Of a stretch of 11,085 nucleotides of DNA, positions 1 to 5,392 are shown in pieces. This DNA comes from CAYOVG01 sp964407285 (GTDB lineage Bacteria > Desulfobacterota > Syntrophobacteria > Syntrophobacterales > Syntrophobacteraceae), in assembly GCA_964407285.1 (NCBI GenBank), contig CAYOVG010000243.1, positions 1 through 11,085 of the forward strand, read 5' to 3'. Position numbers and translations under genes: made by a program. How positions within the stretch are numbered: position 1 is the first letter of the stretch; every line of letters begins with the position of its first letter. The notes below the pieces were generated by a model. That model was not told the DNA's origin, ran no database searches, and saw only the letters and a program-made list of their open reading frames with translations.

Positions 1-424
1 TTCCCCATGTTCCGTCAATTCCAGCGGGACTTTCAGAATGAGTTCGCTTCCTCTCAGATACCGCCTGCGACATCCCCATCGCATTCATCCGCAATGCCGT
101 GCAAGGGCGAAGAGGCGACGCACCGCCATGGACAGGCATGCACATTAGAGAACGAAGCTTATTAACCTTTCCGCGGGGAATAATGATCCCCAAAGGTTGT
201 GTACTATTCTATTCAAGCGTTTGGAGAATAGATGATATGCGAACCCAGTGCAACAGTTTTTCTGCGGTTTTGACATTTTTATTGCCGGTATCCATGGTAC
301 GCATGCATCCTTGTGGTCACCCGTACACCGTTCGCCGCTGACACGAATTCGCCTTTGTCTGCGAAACCCTGAATGCCGGTGCCAGCGGTGAGAGGAACGG
401 CGATCTGCTCTTTATTGCCGTGCA
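1..424. other. Left flank without a secure gene
   Basis: No reading frame here is convincing. Plus frame 1 is open from the window edge to a TAA at 163-165 (54 codons, Ser/Pro/His-rich near the end) and is followed directly by the hairpin at 164-198, so it could be the 3' end of a gene entering from the left. On the minus strand, an open frame from an ATG at 84 runs off the edge and encodes a stretch (RGSELILKVPLEL) with a beta-strand-like alternating pattern. The two overlap, and I cannot choose between them. From about 200 to 424 I see only short frames and one copy of a short repeat (374-401). The region also receives the 3' end of the minus-strand gene that ends at 425. Confidence 0.4.
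164..198. repeat. Hairpin with two-part stem
   Basis: AACCTTT (164-170) pairs with AAAGGTT (192-198), and GGGGA (175-179) pairs with TCCCC (187-191). CCGC (171-174) is left as a one-sided bulge and the loop is 7 nt (180-186). The 12 base pairs are directly visible. There is no clean T-run on either side, so a role as terminator is only possible. It begins at the TAA (163-165) that closes the plus-strand frame from the window edge, which would suit a 3' end. Confidence 0.5.
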
Positions 425-1282
425 TCAGGTGAGATTTAGCAAGCGATTACGGAGGCTGCCGCTATCCCTTCTCATACCGAGCTTGGCTCTGATATTTCCT
501 CTATGAAAGGACACGGCCTTTTCCGATATTCCCAGGGTTTCCGCAATTTCCTTCGTCCTTTTTCCATCCCGGACAAGGGCTGCCACTCGCAACTCGGCTG
601 TCGAAAGGTTCAGGTACTGCAGGGTGAGCTTCCTGGTGAAGGCAGAGGTGATTTCATTCAGGTTGGTCTCGAGAATTTCAACCCAGGTCTTCTGGGCGCT
701 GCTCAACCGGCTCTTCCTCAGGCTCTCGATATACGGGATGATCAGGTGCTTCACATTGGCGGCAATTGCTTCCTCAAATTCTTTCCTGTCTTCCTCTCTT
801 TGCCGAAGGAGGGCCTTGAGGGCTGCGTTGACTTCCTCCAGATGCTCTGATTTTTCCCTGAGCTCCAGGGTTCGCTTCTCCACGGTCTGCTTGAGACGAG
901 TTCGCTCCTCGGCCTCTTGAATCGCTCGGCGCACCGCCGGCGCTAGTCGTGCGATCCGCTGTTTCAAGACGTAGTCGCTTGCACCCGCTTTGATCGTCTC
1001 GAGAGCCTGCTCTTCACCCAGCGTTCCGGAAAGAAAGATGAAAGGCACTTCAGGACGTATCCGGCGCGCCAGCCGCAATGCGTCCATGGAGTCCATGCCC
1101 GGCACCGCATAATCAGACAGGATCAGCGCGTATGAACCCCGCTCCAGCGCCTCCTTAAAACCGGCAAGGGTGTCTACCCGGTCGATGCTGACGGTAAGTC
1201 CTTCGGAGTTGAGGAGTTCCGAAGCCAGTTCGGAATCCAGCGGGTCGTCTTCAAGATTGAGAATACGCAGGAACTGCTCCAT
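425..1282 (-). CDS. Response regulator: receiver + coiled coil + LuxR-type DNA-binding domain
   Basis: This 285-residue protein is probably a phosphorylation-controlled transcription factor in the cytoplasm. Residues 1-120 form a receiver domain: acidic pair E11/D12, phospho-acceptor D57 in LILSDY, S85 in FLSG and K107 in YVLKQ. Residues 121-175 are a charged coiled coil (EKRTLELREKSEHLEEV). A helical segment (176-215) with NVKHLIIPYIESLRKSRLSS follows. Residues 222-283 are a LuxR/GerE helix-turn-helix with TKEIAETLGISEKAVSFHR. The frame is open upstream to 1393, but I chose the ATG at 1282 because the receiver starts there and the kinase at 8280 has the same N-terminus (MEQxLRILNLEDDP). AAGG lies about 8 nt upstream. 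The architecture is longer than NarL/FixJ regulators (about 210 residues) because of the inserted helices. The receiver resembles that of the 8280 kinase and the C-terminal half that of the 3179-5038 protein. Target promoters are unknown. Confidence 0.93.
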   Translation of the reverse strand: MEQFLRILNLEDDPLDSELASELLNSEGLTVSIDRVDTLAGFKEALERGSYALILSDYAVPGMDSMDALRLARRIRPEVPFIFLSGTLGEEQALETIKAGASDYVLKQRIARLAPAVRRAIQEAEERTRLKQTVEKRTLELREKSEHLEEVNAALKALLRQREEDRKEFEEAIAANVKHLIIPYIESLRKSRLSSAQKTWVEILETNLNEITSAFTRKLTLQYLNLSTAELRVAALVRDGKRTKEIAETLGISEKAVSFHRGNIRAKLGMRRDSGSLRNRLLNLT

Positions 1283-1382
1283 GATTTGACCTTGCCAAAA
1301 CCTCTCGAGCCCCGTGCAGTGCGGCGATCTGCCGCGAACATCCATCCATGCCCCTGTCCGACAGTGTCCGGATGCCCAGTTT

Positions 1383-1388
1383 ATTATA
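1383..1388 (-). promoter_or_regulatory. Candidate -10 box for the receiver-LuxR gene
   Basis: Read on the minus strand, this is a perfect TATAAT about 95 nt upstream of the ATG at 1282, in an AT-rich patch. No good -35 hexamer stands 16-18 nt upstream (TTACAG lies 21 nt away), so the call rests on the -10 alone. The patch ATTATAAT is self-complementary, so orientation is not decided by the box itself. Confidence 0.2.
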
Positions 1389-1482
1389 ATCACGGGATGA
1401 ATTGGTTTGCTGTAAGGCTTGTTTTCTTGATCCGTTCCCAGGGCGCCCCATGGGGAAAGCGCCGGTGGCTTCAGCTTGTCCG

Positions 1483-1501
1483 CCTGCCGTGAAGCGGCAG
1501 G
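1483..1501. repeat. GC-rich hairpin just after the 1510-1935 gene
   Basis: CCTGCCG (1483-1489) and CGGCAGG (1495-1501) form a perfect 7-bp stem with a 5-nt loop. On the minus strand it begins 9 nt past the stop codon of the receiver gene ending at 1510. No T-run follows it in that direction, so it may protect an mRNA 3' end or act as a weak terminator rather than a canonical one. Confidence 0.45.
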
Positions 1502-1509
1502 AGGAACGG

Positions 1510-1935
1510 CTAACCCCTTGAGGTCTTGAACCAGAAATTGTAAATGCCCTTAATCACTTCTGATAACTCATCGTATGAATTTGGTTTGATTATAACTGTA
1601 CTGGCGCCCAATTGATAGCAACGTTCAATGTCTCCATCGGATAAATATCCGGAAATGGCTACCACCGGAATTTGCCTGAGGTGCGTATCGGCTTTCATTT
1701 CTTCGAGCGTCTCGAAACCATCCTTCACGGGCATGCGCATGTCCAGCAGGATGAGGTCGGGAAGGCCGTCATCTGTTCTCTTGTGGAGATAATCCAGCAG
1801 ATCCTCCCCATCGGCGGCAAAATCGATGCATATTCCTTCCCGGCACTCAAAGAATGCATCTTTGAGGAGAAGGCGATCATCGGGATCGTCATCGGCGATC
1901 AGGATGACAGCTCTCCTATTCTTCATCTCTTTCAT
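1510..1935 (-). CDS. Stand-alone receiver (Rcp1/CheY-like response regulator)
   Basis: This protein of about 141 residues is a single receiver domain with no output domain, so it probably carries phosphoryl groups between proteins or controls a partner by binding. Numbered from the chosen start, it has the acidic cluster D15-D17, phospho-acceptor D65 in LILLDM, S95 in AISG and K117 in IIKP, so all catalytic positions are intact. The C-terminal helix ends in FWF, as in Rcp1-type regulators that pair with Cph1-like kinases (established for Synechocystis Cph1/Rcp1; the parallel here is inference). The frame is open back to 2040. I prefer the ATG at 1935 because GGAG stands 7 nt before it and the receiver begins soon after; ATGs at 1938 and 1926 are possible. 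It is about 40% identical to the 2321-2749 protein by hand alignment, so the two are probably paralogues. The nearest candidate donors are the kinases at 5393-10601. Confidence 0.9.
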   Translation of the reverse strand: MKEMKNRRAVILIADDDPDDRLLLKDAFFECREGICIDFAADGEDLLDYLHKRTDDGLPDLILLDMRMPVKDGFETLEEMKADTHLRQIPVVAISGYLSDGDIERCYQLGASTVIIKPNSYDELSEVIKGIYNFWFKTSRG

Positions 1936-2320
1936 CATACTACTCCAGGTACTATATACGTCACTTATTGAAGCGGAGAAGCCGGCAACAGCACGGCGCA
2001 TGAGACCTTGATCAATTTGATTTCCCTCCGATTGTCGCATTGCTGTAATCAGAGGTAAATACTCGAATAAACCCAGTAAAATACCAGTGGAAACTAGGAT
2101 TTTGAATTTATTTTGGAGGAGTCTGGTCGGAGGGCGTCAACTGAAGCAAGAAGGAAGACCCGCATCATCCGCGGATGACGCGGGTCTCTCCATGCATTAT
2201 GATGAGGCGCGATGCTGAAGACCGGCGCTCATGCTCCCTTTAAATCGGTCGGCATGGGTGGAGAGCGAAGTGTCGCGATCAAAGATGCGTACAATGACTG
2301 TCATTCATGATTGTATCCGG
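1936..2320. other. Spacer between the two receiver genes
   Basis: 385 nt without a convincing gene. The part next to the 2321-2749 gene is its 3' trailer and ends in a terminator-like hairpin (2156-2187). A small inverted repeat, AATGAC-T-GTCATT (2293-2305), lies just past that gene's stop codon, with TACAAT/ATTGTA (2290-2295/2310-2315) around it. The AT-rich stretch 2041-2115 probably holds the promoter of the 1510-1935 gene, but I could not find a pair of -35/-10 boxes that I would defend. Confidence 0.5.
2156..2187 (-). terminator. Terminator-like hairpin after the 2321-2749 receiver gene
   Basis: AGACCCGC (2156-2163) pairs with GCGGGTCT (2180-2187). After one A/C mismatch, TCATC pairs with GATGA around a CGCG loop. 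The stem is long and GC-rich. Read on the minus strand, it is followed by TCCTTCTTGCTTC, which is T-rich but not a clean U-tract. It lies about 130 nt beyond the stop codon at 2321 and would separate that transcript from the next receiver gene. Confidence 0.5.
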
Positions 2321-2749
2321 TTAGTAGCTGTTCGTTGAGGGCAGTGCGGCGAGCCTGAACCAGTATCCTACAAGCTCTTTCATGTTTTCCCTGAGCTTTT
2401 CGTAGCTCGAGGGCTTAACGACGTACGAATTTGCGCCGTGAGCATAGCAGAAGGCCACGTCTTCCTCTGAACTGCAGGTCGAGTGGATCACGATCGGAAT
2501 AGACCTCCACTCCGGGTTGGACCTCAACTCTTTCAGAGTCTCCCGCCCATCCTTCAAGGGCATATTGAGGTCGAGCAGGATGAGATTCGGACGAGGATCT
2601 CCGTTGGACAAGGAATCGATGAGCTCCGAGCCGTCTCCGGCGGTACGAATTTGCCCGTCAAACCCGGCATCTCGAAGCGTCTCCTCGATCAAGATGCGAT
2701 CCCCTGAATCATCATCGGTTATGGCAATTACAGATCGTTTTCCGAGCAT
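2321..2749 (-). CDS. Stand-alone receiver (Rcp1/CheY-like response regulator)
   Basis: This 142-residue protein is a single receiver domain with no DNA-binding or enzymatic output. It has the acidic cluster D12-D14 (TDDD), phospho-acceptor D60 in LILLDLNMP, the Thr/Ser position filled by S90 (IHST), and K112 in VVKP. The C-terminal helix ends in YWF, followed by a short tail. The start is well fixed: GGAGGAG (2756-2762 on the minus strand) stands 6 nt before the ATG at 2749, the strongest ribosome-binding site in the window. The protein is about 40% identical to the 1510-1935 receiver, mostly in the core and the KDG-ETL-E region. H89 before S90 is less usual than the hydrophobic residue commonly seen there. 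The role is probably phosphoryl transfer from one of the nearby kinases, or partner binding; the partner is not shown by the sequence. A MITE-like element lies about 115 nt upstream of the start. Confidence 0.92.
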   Translation of the reverse strand: MLGKRSVIAITDDDSGDRILIEETLRDAGFDGQIRTAGDGSELIDSLSNGDPRPNLILLDLNMPLKDGRETLKELRSNPEWRSIPIVIHSTCSSEEDVAFCYAHGANSYVVKPSSYEKLRENMKELVGYWFRLAALPSTNSY

Positions 2750-2862
2750 AAATCACTCCTCCAAAGCACCGGAAAGCAGCGTCTTGACCCGGCTCATCCC
2801 AGGAACCCAGGCCAGTCCCCGTATTTCAGGAAGCCACGTTGTTCATTGTAACCGTAACGACA

Positions 2863-3031
2863 CTAGGAGACTGTCCGAGAACGATAAGGATAGACTAACA
2901 GTCCCACCATAAGGCCAGTAAATACACTGAAATAATGTTCCTTACCTCATAAATTAGCCTTAAGTTGGGTGCTCGTCCCCACTTTTCGGACCAGAGTTTT
3001 CGAAATTCTTACTTCTCGGACAGCCTCCTAG
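2863..3031. mobile_element. MITE-like element with 19-bp inverted ends bounded by CTAG
   Basis: The sequence at 2863-2881 (CTAGGAGACTGTCCGAGAA) is the reverse complement of 3013-3031 with 18 of 19 positions matching; the only mismatch is 2870/3024. The outermost four bases at each end are CTAG, which would fit a 4-bp target duplication around a 161-bp body (2867-3027). The body has no open frame of useful length, so it could move only with a transposase supplied elsewhere. A subterminal near-repeat is also present: ACTTTTCGGAC (2981-2991) and ACTTCTCGGAC (3011-3021). The inverted repeat is directly seen. Mobility and family are inference, and no parent insertion sequence is in the window. Because CTAG is its own complement, it could equally be part of the repeat. 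Confidence 0.6.
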
Positions 3032-3060
3032 TTTTTAGCATGTCCTCGAAGGGGTAGGAA

Positions 3061-3075
3061 TACCAACTTTTGGTA
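3061..3075. repeat. Small inverted repeat next to a larger hairpin
   Basis: TACCAA (3061-3066) and TTGGTA (3070-3075) pair perfectly around CTT. It lies 4 nt from the 9-bp hairpin at 3080-3102, and the two together could form tandem stem-loops in the 3' region of the gene ending at 3179. Confidence 0.4.
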
Positions 3076-3079
3076 ATAG

Positions 3080-3102
3080 ATCCCCTATAAAAAATAGGGG
3101 AT
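3080..3102. repeat. Perfect 9-bp hairpin, possible terminator of the PAS-GAF-LuxR gene
   Basis: ATCCCCTAT (3080-3088) pairs with ATAGGGGAT (3094-3102) around five A's on the plus strand (five U's in a minus-strand transcript). It lies 77 nt past the stop codon at 3179. No clear U-run follows it in the minus direction (CTATTACC), so it is a stable 3' structure or imperfect terminator rather than a textbook one. Confidence 0.45.
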
Positions 3103-3178
3103 GCGGCTTAACCCCGATTTTTCCAGGCAAGGGAGCGTCTGCTGGACAGCTGTGTGTTCCTCAAGGACCGCGGCGGGA

Positions 3179-5038
3179 TCAGGCAAGGCTCATGAGGTAC
3201 GCTCTGAGGTTGGTCCTGTTTCCCCGAAGCCCCAGCTTCTCCCGGATGTTGTCCCTATGGCGGGATACGGTATGTTCGGATATGCAGAGGATTTCCGCGA
3301 TATCGCATGTCGGTTTGCCGTCCCTTATGAAGGCGGCAATGCGCATCTCGGTAGGAGTGAGATTGGCATGCCGCAGACCGAGTGATCGGCTAAAGGAGGA
3401 AGTGATTTCGCTCACATGCGACTCCAGGATTTCCACCAGAGTCTTTTGAGAGCTGCTCAGATGGCTCTTCTTGAGCTTTTCAACATAGGGGGCTATGAGA
3501 TTCCTGACATTTAAAAGGACCGACTCCCCGAGTTCCTTCCTGTCCTCTTCTCTTTGCTTGAGTAAAACCCTCAGTGCGATATTGACCTCCTCGAGGTTTC
3601 CTGTTTTTTCTTTCAGCTCCTGAACCCGCAGCTCCAGATCGGCTCTTGACTTTCGAAGCTCTGCCTCCGCCTTCGTGTATTCGATGAGATCGGCAGCCTG
3701 ACGCGCCGGCAAATCGATCCGCCACAGATCGTGCTCGTCGGGTATGTACGGCGCTGCCCATTGAGTCGTGAGAATACCGAGCAGCTTTCCACCACGGCTG
3801 ATCAGGGGCGTGCATTGCACTGCTCGAACCCCTGCATTTCGCAGGACGGCGAGCGAGGGCGTTCCGGCGAACATAGGGCTTGCTTCAATATCCGGGACGA
3901 TTACCCGATCCCCTCGCCTGGTCGCCTCACCGCATACCGGGGCCTTGCTCTCAGCGGATGCAATGAACTCAAGAAATGGAGCCTTATGGCCATGGTGGGC
4001 AACAATTTCAAGTGAATCGCCCTCGATCAGCTGCAGCGTACCCTTGTCCGCGCCCACGATCGCAACGGCCGCGTCCATGATCTCCTGCAACAGCGGCTGC
4101 AACTTCCCTATTTCCAGAACTCTTGTGCTCAGTTCATGCAGGCGGGTCAAGGCAGCCAGGTCGGATGCCAATCGAGCCTCGGCCTGCTTGCGTGCGGTAA
4201 CGTCCTTAGCGGCCCCGATCCATTCAACGATCTCGCCTTTCGCATCCAGCAGCGGGACCGCCCGCGAGAACGTCCAGCCCAGGGCGCCGTCCAGGCGCAG
4301 GACCCGGTGCTCCAGCTCAAAGACGCTCCTTGTCCGGATGGCCTCACTGATGACCGAGAGCACATGAGGCTGGTCATCAGGATGGATGTACTTCTCGATC
4401 CATGTACTGCTCGGACCCTCCGTATCGGGGATGAACTCCCGGCCGCTCAGTTGGCGCATCTCCGCCCAATCCGGGCTCATGCGATACACCACATCCGAAC
4501 TGGCGGTCACGAAGGCGCGGAAACGCTCCTCGCTTTCGCGCAAGGCCTCTATGGCGCGCTTGCGATCGCTGATATCTCTCCAGGCGATGATCCCTCCCGT
4601 GATATGACCGTGCCGGTTCCGGACAGGTCCGGCATTGCACAGAATAGTGACCTTCTCTCCGTCCGGTCTGCGGATGACCCACTCCTCGCCGACGACAACT
4701 TCCCCGTTGAGGGTAGCACGGGTGAGAGGCAGCTCTTCGTTGGCGGCCCTGGTGACGCCGTCGCTTTGGAAGATGTCCCATGCCTCGACGTGTTCGCCCA
4801 CGGGAATTCCCTCGATTGCTTCGGGAGAGCGCCCAACCAGTTCCTGCCCGTACTTGCTCACCATCCGCACGGTCACATCCGGTCCACTGGCTATGGTTAT
4901 CCCCTCCGGGGCATGCTCCATGACAGCATCGAGCAGGCCACGGGAATCGGCGAGCTCTTTTGCAAGAAATCCGTTTTGCTCTCTGAGACGTACGAGCTCT
5001 TCAATGAGTTGTTCCTTGGTCTTCTTTGCGTCATCCAT
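3179..5038 (-). CDS. PAS-PAS-GAF sensor with LuxR-type DNA-binding domain
   Basis: This 619-residue soluble protein joins sensing and DNA binding in one chain and has no receiver or kinase domain, so it probably acts as a one-component transcription factor. Residues 1-38 are a coiled coil (KKTKEQLIEELVRLREQ). PAS1 covers about 35-158 and ends with IAWRDISDRKRA. PAS2 covers about 168-285 (IHPDDQ; ends GAAKDVTARKQAE). A GAF domain covers about 298-453 (GEATRRGDRVIVPDI, FAGTPSLAVLRNAGVRAVQ). A second coiled coil (456-505) and a helical segment (510-550, NVRNLIAPYVEKLKKSHLSSS) lead to a LuxR/GerE helix-turn-helix at 556-616 (CDIAEILCISEHTVSRHR). AAGGA stands 8 nt before the ATG at 5038. The ligands of the PAS and GAF domains cannot be told from sequence. 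The C-terminal 139 residues are about 58% identical to those of the 425-1282 protein. It is divergent from the kinase pair across 5039-5392 and may bind that spacer (inference). Confidence 0.93.
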   Translation of the reverse strand: MDDAKKTKEQLIEELVRLREQNGFLAKELADSRGLLDAVMEHAPEGITIASGPDVTVRMVSKYGQELVGRSPEAIEGIPVGEHVEAWDIFQSDGVTRAANEELPLTRATLNGEVVVGEEWVIRRPDGEKVTILCNAGPVRNRHGHITGGIIAWRDISDRKRAIEALRESEERFRAFVTASSDVVYRMSPDWAEMRQLSGREFIPDTEGPSSTWIEKYIHPDDQPHVLSVISEAIRTRSVFELEHRVLRLDGALGWTFSRAVPLLDAKGEIVEWIGAAKDVTARKQAEARLASDLAALTRLHELSTRVLEIGKLQPLLQEIMDAAVAIVGADKGTLQLIEGDSLEIVAHHGHKAPFLEFIASAESKAPVCGEATRRGDRVIVPDIEASPMFAGTPSLAVLRNAGVRAVQCTPLISRGGKLLGILTTQWAAPYIPDEHDLWRIDLPARQAADLIEYTKAEAELRKSRADLELRVQELKEKTGNLEEVNIALRVLLKQREEDRKELGESVLLNVRNLIAPYVEKLKKSHLSSSQKTLVEILESHVSEITSSFSRSLGLRHANLTPTEMRIAAFIRDGKPTCDIAEILCISEHTVSRHRDNIREKLGLRGNRTNLRAYLMSLA

Positions 5039-5150
5039 CCCGTCTGTCCTTCAACTGCACTCGCGGCCGTGAAAATGATGATGAATTGTATCCGGAATCT
5101 TCGATCGCGACGAGCCGCGGGCGTAGTCAGGAATCGGGGGACCGCGGCGC

Positions 5151-5164
5151 CGGCGGCGCCGCCG
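5151..5164. repeat. Perfect GC palindrome in the divergent spacer
   Basis: CGGCGGCGCCGCCG reads the same on both strands and overlaps two GGCGCC hexamers (5146-5151 and 5155-5160). It lies about 115 nt upstream of the PAS-GAF-LuxR start and would form a stable stem in that gene's leader if transcription starts further upstream. Alternatively it is an operator or chance GC-rich sequence. Confidence 0.4.
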
Positions 5165-5228
5165 TTTGCGGCGACAAACTGGACGGGGGGTACGTGGAAT
5201 CGGGCGCAACGGCCGAAGAAGAAACACC

Positions 5229-5319
5229 GATCTCGGAGGGTATGCCATCGGTGGGTATTCGGATACAATTATGCGATCCATCTTTTATATGTATACCGGA
5301 GTGATCCGATTCCGAGATC
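5229..5319. promoter_or_regulatory. Spaced 9-bp inverted repeat around the kinase promoter region
   Basis: GATCTCGGA (5229-5237) is the exact reverse complement of TCCGAGATC (5311-5319), separated by 73 nt that include the AT-rich patch likely to hold the promoter of the kinase genes. The arms are placed as a pair of operator half-sites or a looping element might be, upstream of the start at 5393. A regulatory role is inference; the repeat itself is directly visible. Confidence 0.35.
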
Positions 5320-5392
5320 ATTTCCTTCCCACACTCCAGAAGCAGTAGCCTTTTCAATTTCAGGATGTGCCGGTCGCGAACGAGGATAGAGA

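Larger units (their letters stand above)
2750..3178. other. Spacer holding a MITE-like element and tandem hairpins
   Basis: 429 nt without a protein gene. From the 2749 side it holds a stretch of about 110 nt that should contain the receiver gene's leader (a TACAAT on the minus strand at 2845-2850 is a possible -10, but has no good -35). It then holds the inverted-repeat element at 2863-3031, two adjacent hairpins (3061-3075 and 3080-3102), and the 3' trailer of the 3179-5038 gene. The centre (about 2882-2970) is more AT-rich than the neighbouring genes. Confidence 0.6.
5039..5392. other. Divergent spacer with candidate control sites
   Basis: 354 nt between the start codons of two divergent signalling genes, so it should hold both promoters. 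The half near 5038 is very GC-rich and includes a perfect palindrome at 5151-5164. The half near 5393 is AT-richer, with TACAAT and TTTTATAT patches near 5264-5290 that could hold promoter elements, but no convincing -35 partner was found on either strand. A long-range inverted repeat (5229-5237 and 5311-5319) brackets this AT-rich patch. I saw no sigma-54 type GG...GC pair with correct spacing. A long plus-strand frame crosses the region but is an antisense shadow of the 3179-5038 gene. Confidence 0.5.

Noticed and set aside
99..341. 80-codon plus-strand frame in the left flank
   Set aside because: No recognisable motif, irregular composition, no ribosome-binding site at its start, and the hairpin at 164-198 lies inside it.
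345..503. Plus-strand frame with a protein-like stretch (ETLNAGASGERNGDLLFIAVHQ region, 363-428)
   Set aside because: It has no start codon after the stop at 339-341 and continues antisense into the well-supported gene ending at 425. It may be a gene relic, but nothing confirms it.
1283..1393. N-terminal extension of the receiver-LuxR protein to the upstream ATG at 1393
   Set aside because: The extension has no receiver-like sequence, and the kinase receiver paralogue begins exactly at the internal Met (1282). The longer start would also lie almost on the candidate -10 box.
4136..5389. 417-codon plus-strand frame spanning the divergent spacer
   Set aside because: It is antisense to the first half of the PAS-PAS-GAF-LuxR gene, which has clear domains. 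Its product has no domain signature and a shadow-like Pro/Arg/His/Leu composition.
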